From assembly GCF_009724245.1 (NCBI RefSeq), contig NZ_WNNK01000003.1:1-64000 (forward strand): a stretch of DNA of 64,000 nucleotides. The letters are read 5' to 3'. The first letter of the stretch is position 1; the number at the start of each line of letters is the position of its first letter. Shown one piece after another: positions 55,833 to 64,000 of the stretch. Both the position numbers and the translations under genes were made by a program. The notes below the pieces were generated by a model. It worked only from the letters and a program-made list of their open reading frames with translations, ran no database searches and was not told the DNA's origin. Source of the stretch: Pseudomonas spelaei (GTDB lineage Bacteria > Pseudomonadota > Gammaproteobacteria > Pseudomonadales > Pseudomonadaceae).

Positions 55833-57221
55833 TCACGCCAGTGCCGGCAAGCCCAATGCCTGCGCACATTCCATGATCGACCGCTGTTGGGTTTCCCCGT
55901 ACAGCTTCAGCTCATCAATCGTCCGACGCCCCAAGGCCTTTTCAAACTCCACTTGATTGGAGTTGGCTGCGTAGTGACTCTGAGCCGCATCCCCCAGGTT
56001 CGACTGGAAAATCCCCGCCGCGCTCACCGGCAGAAAGTCCTCGTACACCAATGGCTCCACATCCACATGCCCGGTCTCGATCAAAGCGCCTAATGTGCGT
56101 GGCAGGTCTGCCCGACCCCGTGCCGCAAGCCCCTTATCGGTCACGAAGTAGCGAAAGAACGCCAATTCCTGCTCACGCATTTGCCGATGATCATCCGGGA
56201 AGGCCTGGAAGTGTTGTTCCATCAGTGCGGTGTAGCGTCTGGCATTGGCTTCGGTGGGGAACGCGCCCAGTTCATCCCGCGCGGCATTCAGCAGTTCGTC
56301 GTACAACGCCCGGCCCTTGGGGGTGAGTGCTACGCCGCGCTGTTCGATTTCGCCGAAACGCGCGCTGTGGCTGCCCTTGGCGTCGGTAAAGGCAATGGCT
56401 TCGTCCAGGGCCTTGAAGCTGGTCTGGCGCAGCAGGATCGGGCATTGGCGGCGGGGTGGGCCTTCGATCACGGCTTTGGGCGTGATGCCTTTGCCGGGCA
56501 TGGCGGTTTGTACCTGGTCGATGTCCAGGGTGCGCGGCGTCAGGTGATTGATGTGTGGGCCCTTGAAGGCCACCACGTCGGCGATCAGCCGGTGCTGGTC
56601 GCTCAACTGCTGGTATTGCGCGGCGCTGACGGTAGCGGTGTGGTGCCAGCGGAAGGTTTCCAGGGCGTGCTGGATGAAGGCTTCGGCATCGGCGGCGTTG
56701 AGGCCGCCGTCTTTTTCCGATTGTTCGATCAGTGCCAGTGCGCCTGGGGTGAAAATCGAACGATTGGCCAGCGCGGCCTGGGCAAACGCCCGCAGCTCAA
56801 GGTTTTCGATCAGTTCCAGGCGCAGCAACGAGGTGAAGACCCGGAACGGGCTGGCCTGCAAGGCGCTTTCATGCACGGCGCGAAAGGCCGTGGAGTGCAC
56901 CGGAACCCCGGCCGGGGTCAGGTCGTAGTAACCCACCGGTTGCATGCCCATGACCGCAAACAGGCGACGGATGGTGGCCAGCTCCTCGGCGGTGCCCAGG
57001 CGGATGGCGCCGTGGCGCTCCATGTCCAGGCGCTGGATTTCACCGGTGCGGTGCAGTTGTTGTGCCAGGGCAAGGTCGGTCTCCAGTACACGCGCATTGG
57101 TCTCGGCCACCAACTCCATCAAGGCACCATACAGCGGCACTTCCTCTCGGTACATGTCGGACATGGCTTTGGAGAAGCCTTTGCGGATCTCGTCGGGACT
57201 GACATGGCGGGCACTTGGCAT
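55833..57221 (-). CDS. hglS: 2-oxoadipate dioxygenase/decarboxylase HglS (DUF1338, VOC fold)
   Basis: A 462-residue iron enzyme that converts 2-oxoadipate to D-2-hydroxyglutarate in D-lysine catabolism of Pseudomonas. Residues matching the known active site are present at nearly the same numbers: His70 in MERHGAIRLGT with Arg74, His226 in GPHINHLTPR and a Glu at 291 or 293 in FGEIEQRG. Length and start (MPSARHVSPDEIRKGFSKAM) fit the family. Other lysine-pathway genes are not adjacent in this window. It is divergent from the glucosidase gene. Confidence 0.93.
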   Translation of the reverse strand: MPSARHVSPDEIRKGFSKAMSDMYREEVPLYGALMELVAETNARVLETDLALAQQLHRTGEIQRLDMERHGAIRLGTAEELATIRRLFAVMGMQPVGYYDLTPAGVPVHSTAFRAVHESALQASPFRVFTSLLRLELIENLELRAFAQAALANRSIFTPGALALIEQSEKDGGLNAADAEAFIQHALETFRWHHTATVSAAQYQQLSDQHRLIADVVAFKGPHINHLTPRTLDIDQVQTAMPGKGITPKAVIEGPPRRQCPILLRQTSFKALDEAIAFTDAKGSHSARFGEIEQRGVALTPKGRALYDELLNAARDELGAFPTEANARRYTALMEQHFQAFPDDHRQMREQELAFFRYFVTDKGLAARGRADLPRTLGALIETGHVDVEPLVYEDFLPVSAAGIFQSNLGDAAQSHYAANSNQVEFEKALGRRTIDELKLYGETQQRSIMECAQALGLPALA

Positions 57222-57417
57222 AGAAAAATTCCTGGCAGCGGTTTAGAAGGGCGTGGCCGTTTCCTTGATTTTGTTGGGTGCACCGACGGCTTGCAAACGA
57301 AGATTCCTCGGGACTTCATTCTGCAAATGAATGAGTGGAACCTATTCGCCTTCATGTGCATCTCACCGTCGATGGGCTCTACACTGGCCTCCACCTCAAT
57401 GTGCGACGGAAGAATCG

Positions 57418-60054
57418 ATGACGGCCAAGCCTGCGACGAACATTCTGCAAACGATTGAAGGCCAGCGCCTGGCCGCCGAAGACGGTGAGCGTTGGCGCCA
57501 ATGGGGGCCTTACCTCAGCGAGCGGCAATGGGGCACGGTACGCGAGGACTACAGTGCCGACGGTGATGCCTGGCGCTATTTCCCCCACGAACATGCCCGC
57601 AGCCGCGCTTACCGCTGGGGCGAGGATGGCCTGGCGGGCTTTTCCGACAAGGCCCAACGCTGGTGCCTGGGCCTGGCACTGTGGAACGAGCACGACCGGA
57701 TCCTCAAGGAACGCCTGTTCGGCCTGAACAACGCCGAAGGCAACCACGGCGAAGACGTCAAGGAACTGTACTTTTTCCTCGATGGCGTCCCCAGTCACGC
57801 CTACATGCGCATGCTCTATAAATACCCTCACGCAGCGTTCCCCTACGATGACCTGATCACCGAGAACGCCCGGCGTGGACTGGAGGATGCCGAATACGAA
57901 ATCCTCGACACCGGGGTCTTCGAAGACAACCGTTACTGCGACGTCAGCGTCGAATACGCCAAGCACCAACCCGACGACGTGTTCATGCGGGTGACCGTGC
58001 ACAACCGCTCGGGCCAGCCGACCCGCTTGCAAGTATTGCCGCAGCTCTGGGCGCGCAATGACTGGAGCTGGACGGCCGATTCGCCCAAGCCGCAATTGCG
58101 CCTGGAGGATGATCACGTCGTAGCACGCCACCATGAGCTGGCGGACCGTCACCTCAGCGCCTGGGGCCAGGATGGCGTGGAGTGGCTGTTCTGCGAGAAC
58201 GAAACCAACTTTCCCAAACTCGATGCCACTCCGGCGCCGGGGCCGTTCAAGGACGGGATCAATGACTATGTCGTAGAGGGCGTGCAAACGGCGATTCGCC
58301 GGGATACGGGGACCAAGGTCGCAGCGCGTTTCATCCTTGAGTTGGCGAGCCAGGAAAGCAAAATCCTGTACCTGCGCTTCGCCCCGGCAGACGCACCTCA
58401 GGTCAATGCCCGCAAATTGTTCGAACAGCGCCGCCAGGAGGCCGACGACTTCTACGCCACCCTGCAACAAGGCATCACTGACGAAGACGCGCGTAATGTG
58501 CAGCGCCAGGCGCTGGCCGGGTTGCTGTGGTCCAAGCAGCTGTATTACTTGGATGTGAACCAGTGGCTCGACGGCGATCCGGCCCAGCCCGCGCCACCGC
58601 CCGAGCGCCTGCATATCCGCAATACCCATTGGCGGCATCTGTCCAACTTCGACATCCTGTCCATGCCTGATACCTGGGAATACCCGTGGTACGCGTCCTG
58701 GGACCAGGGCTTCCAGGCGGTGGCCTTTGCCCTGATCGATCCGGGGTTCGCCAAGCAACAATTGCTGTTGTTGGTGAAGGACCGCTTCATGCACCCCAAC
58801 GGTCAGTTGCCGGCCTACGAGTGGCGCTTCGATGACGCCAACCCGCCGGTCCATGCCTGGGCCAGTTGGCGGGTGTATCAACAGGACAAGGCGCTGACCG
58901 GCGTCGGCGACATGGATTTTCTGGAGCGGATCTTCCACAAGCTGCTGCTGAATTTTTCCTGGTGGGTCAACCGCAAGGACGCCGAGGGTCGCAACCTGTT
59001 CCAGGGCGGCTTCCTGGGGTTGGATAACATTGCCTTGTTCGACCGCTCGGCCGACTTGCCGCCCGGCTATCAACTGGACCAGGCCGACGGCACCGCCTGG
59101 GTCGCCGCCTATGCCCTGGACCTGATGCGTATGGCGCTGGAACTGGCCAAGCGCAACGTGGTGTACGTCGACATCGCGGTGAAGTTTTTCGAGCATTTCC
59201 TGTATATCGCCGGAGCTATCAACCGGGTCGATGACAGCGCCGAAGGCCTGTGGGATGAGCAGGACCAATTCTTCTACGACGTGCTGCACCGTCCTGATGG
59301 CCGGAGCGAACCGGTGCGCCTGCGTTCGATCGTCGGCCTGATGCCGTTGTTTGCGGTGCTGGTGCTGGAACAGCGTGAACACGAAGGATTGGAAGGCTTG
59401 CGTGACCGTCTGGTGGGCTTTATGAAACACCGACCGGACCTGGCGAAACTGGTCTCACGCTGGAACGAACCGGGGCAGGGCAACCGTCTGTTGCTGGCGT
59501 TGTTGCGCGGAGAGCGCACCAAGGACTTGCTCAAGCGCATGCTCGATGACGCGGAGTTCCTTTCGGCCTTTGGCGTGCGCTCGCTGTCCAAGGCTTATGC
59601 CGAGCACCCTCTGGCGCTGAAGATGAACGGCAATACCTTGTGTGCCCGCTATACCCCTGCAGAGTCCGACTCACGCTTGTACGGCGGCAATTCCAATTGG
59701 CGCGGGCCGTTGTGGATGCCGGTCAACTACATGCTGATCGAGTCGTTGCGGGAATTTCACCGGTACTACGATGAAAACTTCTCGGTGGAGTACCCCACCG
59801 GCAGCGGTTACCTGTCGTCACTGGAAGAGGTGGCCGACAGCCTCAGCCAACGCCTGACCCGGCTGTTCTTGCGCGATGAAAATGGCCTGCGACCGTCCAT
59901 GGCCGGTTACCCGCAGTTGGAGGCCGACCCGGCCAGTCGCGACCTGGTGCTGTTCCATGAGTACTTTCATGGTGACACGGGGCGCGGCCTTGGGGCTTCG
60001 CACCAGACGGGGTGGAGTGCGTTGGTGGCGTTGTTATTGCAGCCCAGGGCCTGA
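57418..60054 (+). CDS. GH63-like glucosidase (MGH1 family)
   Basis: An 878-residue cytoplasmic glycoside hydrolase with an (alpha/alpha)6 barrel. Signatures include QWGTVREDYSADGDAWRYFPHEHARSRAYRWGEDG at the start, MPDTWEYPWYASWDQGFQ with the likely catalytic acid, PAYEWRFDDANPPVHAWA and SNWRGPLWMPVNYM near the end. Bacterial members act on mannosylglycerate, glucosylglycerate or other glucosides, so a compatible-solute role is possible. The ATG at 57418 begins MTAKPATNILQTIEGQRLAAED; the upstream frame overlaps the divergent promoter. A strong terminator follows. Confidence 0.9.
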   Translation: MTAKPATNILQTIEGQRLAAEDGERWRQWGPYLSERQWGTVREDYSADGDAWRYFPHEHARSRAYRWGEDGLAGFSDKAQRWCLGLALWNEHDRILKERLFGLNNAEGNHGEDVKELYFFLDGVPSHAYMRMLYKYPHAAFPYDDLITENARRGLEDAEYEILDTGVFEDNRYCDVSVEYAKHQPDDVFMRVTVHNRSGQPTRLQVLPQLWARNDWSWTADSPKPQLRLEDDHVVARHHELADRHLSAWGQDGVEWLFCENETNFPKLDATPAPGPFKDGINDYVVEGVQTAIRRDTGTKVAARFILELASQESKILYLRFAPADAPQVNARKLFEQRRQEADDFYATLQQGITDEDARNVQRQALAGLLWSKQLYYLDVNQWLDGDPAQPAPPPERLHIRNTHWRHLSNFDILSMPDTWEYPWYASWDQGFQAVAFALIDPGFAKQQLLLLVKDRFMHPNGQLPAYEWRFDDANPPVHAWASWRVYQQDKALTGVGDMDFLERIFHKLLLNFSWWVNRKDAEGRNLFQGGFLGLDNIALFDRSADLPPGYQLDQADGTAWVAAYALDLMRMALELAKRNVVYVDIAVKFFEHFLYIAGAINRVDDSAEGLWDEQDQFFYDVLHRPDGRSEPVRLRSIVGLMPLFAVLVLEQREHEGLEGLRDRLVGFMKHRPDLAKLVSRWNEPGQGNRLLLALLRGERTKDLLKRMLDDAEFLSAFGVRSLSKAYAEHPLALKMNGNTLCARYTPAESDSRLYGGNSNWRGPLWMPVNYMLIESLREFHRYYDENFSVEYPTGSGYLSSLEEVADSLSQRLTRLFLRDENGLRPSMAGYPQLEADPASRDLVLFHEYFHGDTGRGLGASHQTGWSALVALLLQPRA

Positions 60055-60057
60055 AAT

Positions 60058-60084
60058 AAAAATCCCGCCTGAAAAGGCGGGATT
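60058..60084. terminator. Bidirectional terminator between glucosidase and SCP2 genes
   Basis: AATCCCGCC (60061-60069) pairs perfectly with GGCGGGATT (60076-60084) around TGAAAA. A rich sequence precedes the stem and TTTGG follows. It serves the plus-strand glucosidase; the SCP2 gene ends 25 bases away on the other strand. Confidence 0.85.
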
Positions 60085-60108
60085 TGGTCTAGCCAAGGTT
60101 GCCCTTGA

Positions 60109-60423
60109 TCAGGCCGGGAACAGTTCGCTCAGCTTCATCGCCAGCATCATGTCGCCTTCGGTGCGCAGTTTGCCGCCCATGAAGGCCTGCATGCCGTCGG
60201 TGGAGCCGTCGACGATACCTTTCATGGTTTCGCCGTCCATGACCAGGGTCACTTGGGCGTCAGGGTTTTCGCCTTCCAGCAGTTCGCAGGTCTTGTCTTT
60301 GACCACCAGCGAGAAGTTCTGGGTGTCGTCGATACGGAAACCGAACACCAGGTCCAGGCCGTCGGCAGCGGCTGGGTTGAATTTGGCTTTCATTGCTTCT
60401 ACGGCTTTAGCTACGTCAGTCAT
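60109..60423 (-). CDS. SCP2 sterol-carrier domain protein
   Basis: A 104-residue single-domain lipid-binding protein. It has GLDLVFGFRIDDTQNFSLVVKDKTCELLEGENPDAQVTLVMDGETMKGIVDG (read in segments) and the C-terminal GGKLRTEGDMMLAMKLSELF typical of SCP2 domains. It is 57 bases ahead of the histidine phosphatase gene on the same strand. Bacterial members are thought to hold hydrophobic ligands; its role is unknown. Confidence 0.92.
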   Translation of the reverse strand: MTDVAKAVEAMKAKFNPAAADGLDLVFGFRIDDTQNFSLVVKDKTCELLEGENPDAQVTLVMDGETMKGIVDGSTDGMQAFMGGKLRTEGDMMLAMKLSELFPA

Positions 60424-60480
60424 GGTTTCGATCCTTTTATGGGTGAGTCCAGTGACCTTGGGGTCACGGTTGGCCGCAAT

Positions 60481-61191
60481 TCATCGGAAAGTGATGAGCT
60501 GCGGCGCCTTCAACAGTTGCAAGTGGGTATGGCTGTTGAAGGAAGCCAGTGCCACCTCGCGACCACGGAACTTCAGCTGGTTGAGCGAGGTGTTAACAAT
60601 CTGCCAGTTCAATTCGAAGGCCTGGGCTGCAGGCATCCGGGTAATCAGGTGGAGCAGGGCGGTGATGGTGCCGCCGGAGGTAAACACGGCGATCTTGTCG
60701 CGATTGTCGGCAGCCTCAAGGATGCGTTGCAAGCCACCCTGTACTCGTTCGACAAACCCCAGCCAGCTTTCCAGGCCCGGTGGATCATACGTACCGGCGA
60801 GCCAGCGCTCGACGATCAGGGCGAAGATGCGTTGGAATTCGCTGCGGTTTTGTGGGGCGTTACGCAGGATCTCCAGGGCTTCGGGTTCGCTGTTCAACAG
60901 GTCCGGGAGCAAGGCGCGGATGATCGCGTCGGCATCGAATTCGTTGAACGCGCTGTCGATTTCCAGGGCCGGCACCGGCAGGCCCAGGGCGCTGTACTGT
61001 TCTAATACGGCCGTGGCGGTGTGCTGCTGGCGACGCAGGTCGCCGGACACGCAACGGTCGAAGTTCAGGCCCAGTTCTGCCAGGTGGCTGCCGAGGACTT
61101 GCGCCTGCTGCACGCCGATGGGCGACAACACGTCATAGTCGTCTGCACCGAAGGAGGCCTGGCCATGTCGAATCAAATAGATGCTGCCCAC
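60481..61191 (-). CDS. Histidine phosphatase family protein with altered second His
   Basis: A 236-residue member of the phosphoglycerate mutase-like superfamily. The phospho-accepting His is in SIYLIRHGQASFG near residue 9, with the conserved Arg in CVSGDLRRQQHTA and the acid in EFDADA. The second catalytic His normally lies in an HGG motif; the aligned position reads VFTSGGTITALL with Ser. Such variants occur in this superfamily, but activity should be treated as uncertain. It is divergent from sohB. Confidence 0.85.
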   Translation of the reverse strand: MGSIYLIRHGQASFGADDYDVLSPIGVQQAQVLGSHLAELGLNFDRCVSGDLRRQQHTATAVLEQYSALGLPVPALEIDSAFNEFDADAIIRALLPDLLNSEPEALEILRNAPQNRSEFQRIFALIVERWLAGTYDPPGLESWLGFVERVQGGLQRILEAADNRDKIAVFTSGGTITALLHLITRMPAAQAFELNWQIVNTSLNQLKFRGREVALASFNSHTHLQLLKAPQLITFR

Positions 61192-61383
61192 GTCCGTTTT
61201 CCCGGTACGTTGAAAGTCTGGCGAGGTTATGAGGATGCCGGGGAGCTGTCAATGAAAAAACATACGCTTGTTTTAAAAGGTCGTTAGAGCTTTGCTGCTG
61301 GCGGTTTGATCACTGGCTCCCCGGCAATCCCGTCGGTATGCTTGGGCAATTCGCGCCTGGCGCACCGCATGTGAAGGAGTCTT

Positions 61384-62406
61384 ATGGAGTTTCTGGCTGA
61401 GTACGCAAGTTTTTTGGCTAAAACAGTCACCCTGGTGGTCGCCATTCTGGTGGTCCTGGCAAGCTTTGCGGCGTTGCGCAGCAAAGGCCGTCGCAAGGCG
61501 GCAGGCCAGTTGCAGGTCAGCAAGCTCAATGATTTCTACAAGGGCCTGCGTGAGCGCCTGGAGCAGACCTTGCTGGACAAGGATCAACTCAAGGCCCTGC
61601 GCAAGTCTGAAAGCAAGACCGAGAAGAAGAGCAAGAAAAAGCCCGAGACCAAGCCACGGGTATTCGTGCTGGATTTCGACGGCGACATCAAGGCTTCAGC
61701 TACCGAAAGCCTGCGCCACGAAATCACCGCGCTGTTGAGCCTGGCCACCCCCAAGGATGAAGTGGTGCTACGCCTTGAAAGCGGCGGCGGGATGGTCCAC
61801 AGCTATGGCCTGGCGTCTTCGCAACTGGTGCGTATCCGCCAGGCGGGCGTACCGCTGACGGTGTGCATCGACAAGGTTGCCGCGAGCGGCGGCTATATGA
61901 TGGCGTGCATTGGCGAGAAGATTATCAGTGCGCCGTTCGCCATCCTCGGCTCCATTGGCGTGGTTGCCCAGTTGCCCAACGTCAACCGTCTGCTGAAAAA
62001 GCATGACATCGACTTTGAAGTGCTGACGGCCGGTGAATACAAACGCACCCTGACGGTGTTTGGCGAAAACACCGAGAAGGGCCGGGAGAAGTTCCAGGAA
62101 GACCTGGACATCACCCACCAGTTGTTCAAGAACTTCGTTGCACGTTACCGCCCACAGCTGGCCATTGATGAAGTCGCCACCGGTGAAGTCTGGCTGGGTG
62201 TCGCGGCCCTGGACAAACAATTGGTGGACGAACTGCAAACCAGTGACGAATACCTGGCCTCCAAGGCCAAGACCGCCGAGCTGTACCACCTGCACTATGC
62301 CGAGCGCAAAAGCCTGCAAGAGCGGGTTGGCCTGGCGGCCAGCGGTTCGGTGGACCGGGTGTTGTTGACCTGGTGGAGTCGCTTGACCCAGCAGCGGTTC
62401 TGGTAA
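61384..62406 (+). CDS. sohB: Inner-membrane protease SohB (S49 family)
   Basis: A 340-residue serine protease with one N-terminal membrane helix (TVTLVVAILVVLASFAAL). The catalytic Ser is in KVAASGGYMMACIG and the Lys in LTAGEYKRTLTVFGENT, as in SppA/SohB. The N-domain has a charged stretch KSESKTEKKSKKKPETKPR between helix and protease fold. SohB degrades misfolded or leader peptides at the periplasmic face. Length fits the family. Confidence 0.94.
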   Translation: MEFLAEYASFLAKTVTLVVAILVVLASFAALRSKGRRKAAGQLQVSKLNDFYKGLRERLEQTLLDKDQLKALRKSESKTEKKSKKKPETKPRVFVLDFDGDIKASATESLRHEITALLSLATPKDEVVLRLESGGGMVHSYGLASSQLVRIRQAGVPLTVCIDKVAASGGYMMACIGEKIISAPFAILGSIGVVAQLPNVNRLLKKHDIDFEVLTAGEYKRTLTVFGENTEKGREKFQEDLDITHQLFKNFVARYRPQLAIDEVATGEVWLGVAALDKQLVDELQTSDEYLASKAKTAELYHLHYAERKSLQERVGLAASGSVDRVLLTWWSRLTQQRFW

Positions 62407-62419
62407 TAACCGGTCGACA

Positions 62420-62808
62420 GTGTATTCAGGGGTATTGCAACGTCAGGTTCAGGCGTTCTGCGCTGACGTCTCCGATGTCAGCCTCAATGTGGGCGAGAGC
62501 CCAATGGCGAGGTGATCGGGATTGGTAATGGAAGGGCGTTATGACATCCCTGCGCCGATGGCGTGGGGGCGGTACGCTTGAACAGCGAAGGCTTTGTCTT
62601 GACGCTGCCTCAGGCATCCCGGTTGCTGGGGTTGAAGGCGACCAACTGCGGGCACTTGCAGAATGAGACGCTCATCCTGCCCGATCAGATCAGCGGCACG
62701 CTGCAAGTCGCCGCTCAGAGCGGTTATACGCCGCGCCTGGGGTCTCGGTCGGGTGGGGTGGTGGCGGTGATTGCGTCGTATGTTGACCGGGTCATGCGAC
62801 CTCAATGA
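62420..62808 (+). pseudogene. Possible decayed reading frame, family unknown
   Basis: A frame from a GTG at 62563 to 62808 gives 81 residues with protein-like segments (VRLNSEGFVLTLPQASRLLGLKAT; LPDQISGTLQVAAQSGYTPRLGSRSGG; VVAVIASYVDRVM), but there is no ribosome site. Upstream stretches in other frames also look coding (DVSDVSLNVGESPMAR near 62465; GRYDIPAPMAWGRY near 62534), with stops between. This looks like one frame broken by frameshifts. I do not recognise the family. Confidence 0.3.
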
Positions 62809-62883
62809 ATAACCGTTTAAGTGACCTTAGGGACAATGCTCATGCTTGATCAGCACTCTCGGTCGATTCGTCTTTGTCGTTAC

Positions 62884-64000
62884 TTACACTTCCCTGACCG
62901 TTGATTGTACAGCGGGGAGCTCTGGTTGCAGCTGAATTCGCCAAAGCTCTCGGTGGCCTTTGAATGCTGTTCGCCCGTGTAGGACTGTATGATTATTTAC
63001 CAAAACAATGTCCCCGGTCCGAAATTCAAGAGTGAGATGATTTGCGTCGTTCAACGCGATGGCTGTTATTTCTTTTTCCAGTGTAGTGATGTCGTCATAT
63101 AAGGGTGACTCTAATATTCTTGAATAATTGAATTGCACGCTGCCGGGATGGCTCTCCTCATCCCACATCTGCCACCAACGCAGTAGCTCTTTTTCTGTTC
63201 CAGGTACCGTCATGATGAGAGGGTAGTTTCTTTCTGTTCCACCAAAATAGGAGAGCCTGGTTCTATAAGCCAGTGTGGTTTCACGAAATGCTTTTCTCTT
63301 TCTTCCATTTATGGTGAGAGGAACCATGGAAGAGTTAATAATGGTGCTCAGGCCGCCCTCGGAGCTTTCATTGCTTTTGCAGTAGAGCAAGAACTCTTTC
63401 GGTGTGTATTCGTGATATTTGTGCTTGGTTTGATCGATTTTCATATAAGGTGGAGGAGAAACCATGTCCCAATGAAAAGGTAATGCTTCTTCTGATGTTA
63501 CGGAAGATGTATATCCTTGTGTCTCTAACTCTGGCTTTACAATGTGGGTGGCGCCAAAGCTCCATTCCAAAAACTGACCTCTTCCCGAATACCATGATTC
63601 TAGATCATTGACTGTTTCAAATGTCTTTAAGTTTCGAAAAATTAATATGCCGAACTCATTCAATAAATTGCTTATTGCGATGTTGCTGATTTCGGATATG
63701 TTAAGGTCTGTGCTCGTGCTTTCGATGAATAAAGCGAAGTCCTCTTTGCGTAATGAGAATTTTATTTTTTTTAAGTATTCTCTCGAGTTAGGGTTTGGTG
63801 TTGGAAGCTCCAATAAAAGCCATGCTCTGTCTTCAAAATAAATTGGAGATATAATGCTCTGATGATTCTCGCCTTGGCAGGTCGCAGAATTTCGTCTATC
63901 GATCAGGTATTTTCCGGTTGCTGCTGAGAACGTTACGCAGTTATGCCAGGGTGTCTTGAATAAGCTTTTATCAAAAAGTTGGAGTGTATGCTTTGCGCTC
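62884..64000 (-). CDS. PvcB-like Fe(II)/2-oxoglutarate dioxygenase domain, likely fused to a PvcA-like isonitrile synthase (N-terminus cut by window edge)
   Basis: The frame stays open from the stop at 62884 to the right edge: 372 residues with no start in the window. Residues from about the middle onward form a TauD/PvcB-type domain: LLNEFGILIFRNL, FLEWSFGATHIV, the iron motif LPFHWDMVSPPP, SSEGGLSTIINSS, and VLVNNHTVLHGRTAFKGHRELWRIQL with distal His and the 2-oxoglutarate Arg. The upstream 75 residues read DKSLFKTPWHNCVTFSAATG and include a TPWH motif I associate with the end of DIT1/PvcA synthases. Composition is clearly AT-rich compared with the rest, as in transferred secondary-metabolism genes. 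Confidence 0.72.
   Translation of the reverse strand, partial: SAKHTLQLFDKSLFKTPWHNCVTFSAATGKYLIDRRNSATCQGENHQSIISPIYFEDRAWLLLELPTPNPNSREYLKKIKFSLRKEDFALFIESTSTDLNISEISNIAISNLLNEFGILIFRNLKTFETVNDLESWYSGRGQFLEWSFGATHIVKPELETQGYTSSVTSEEALPFHWDMVSPPPYMKIDQTKHKYHEYTPKEFLLYCKSNESSEGGLSTIINSSMVPLTINGRKRKAFRETTLAYRTRLSYFGGTERNYPLIMTVPGTEKELLRWWQMWDEESHPGSVQFNYSRILESPLYDDITTLEKEITAIALNDANHLTLEFRTGDIVLVNNHTVLHGRTAFKGHRELWRIQLQPELPAVQSTVREV

Noticed and set aside
62426..62805. Minus-strand frames opposite the possible pseudogene.
   Set aside because: His/Arg-rich shadow sequences; the plus-strand segments are more protein-like.

Overview
The window looks like a chromosomal segment of a Pseudomonas of the fluorescens group. 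The basis is the gene content and order (MarR-outer membrane factor-EmrA-EmrB, lpxH-ppiB-glnS-cysS, Mrp antiporter with fused A/B subunit, HglS, GH63-like glucosidase, SohB), high GC, and many REP/REPIN elements of the GTGGGAGC...GCTCCCAC type between genes. Both ends are visibly AT-richer and look accessory. This is a reading by eye; no database search was run.

Layout: 1-1164 (minus) is the start of a chaperone-usher fimbrial locus. 1350-6096 is a MarR-controlled EmrAB multidrug efflux operon with twin palindromic operators. 6233-10838 holds lpxH, ppiB, glnS and cysS. 10942-12289 is an SDR-TetR pair with its own twin operator. 12376-18448 is a complete Mrp cation/proton antiporter operon. 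18562-20147 is a divergent EamA exporter / XRE-cupin regulator pair.

20250-30686 is the most system-like block: a sigma54-type promoter, an SfnB-like flavoprotein, a stand-alone C-terminal fragment of the same fold, an NtaA/DszA-type FMN monooxygenase, a shrunken adenylate-forming protein, a complete branched-chain-type ABC importer (LivGHMKF order) and a YdhS-like FAD protein. I read it as a sigma54-linked uptake and oxidation pathway for an unknown, perhaps organosulfur, compound.

30733-36472 is a tripartite ABC exporter (ATPase, permease, TolC, HlyD, all overlapping) divergent from a TetR regulator. 36668-45574 contains a hydrolase/LysR pair, an FUSC membrane protein, a GapN-like aldehyde dehydrogenase, a DyP peroxidase, two MFS permeases and a DUF3087 protein. 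45800-49833 has an arylamine N-acetyltransferase and an exported redox operon (cytochrome c, aldonolactone oxidase, DSD1-like PLP protein). 49840-50905 is a giant imperfect inverted repeat with no gene. 50903-53087 is a SphA-like outer-membrane protein divergent from an AraC regulator. 53198-62406 has transketolase, YdcH, HglS, the glucosidase, an SCP2 protein, a histidine phosphatase and SohB.

The right edge (62884-64000, minus, AT-rich) carries a PvcB-like Fe(II)/2-oxoglutarate dioxygenase domain whose frame stays open to the window end. The upstream residues contain a TPWH motif, suggesting a PvcA-PvcB (isonitrile synthase-dioxygenase) fusion. This and the sulfur-type cluster are the leads I rate highest.
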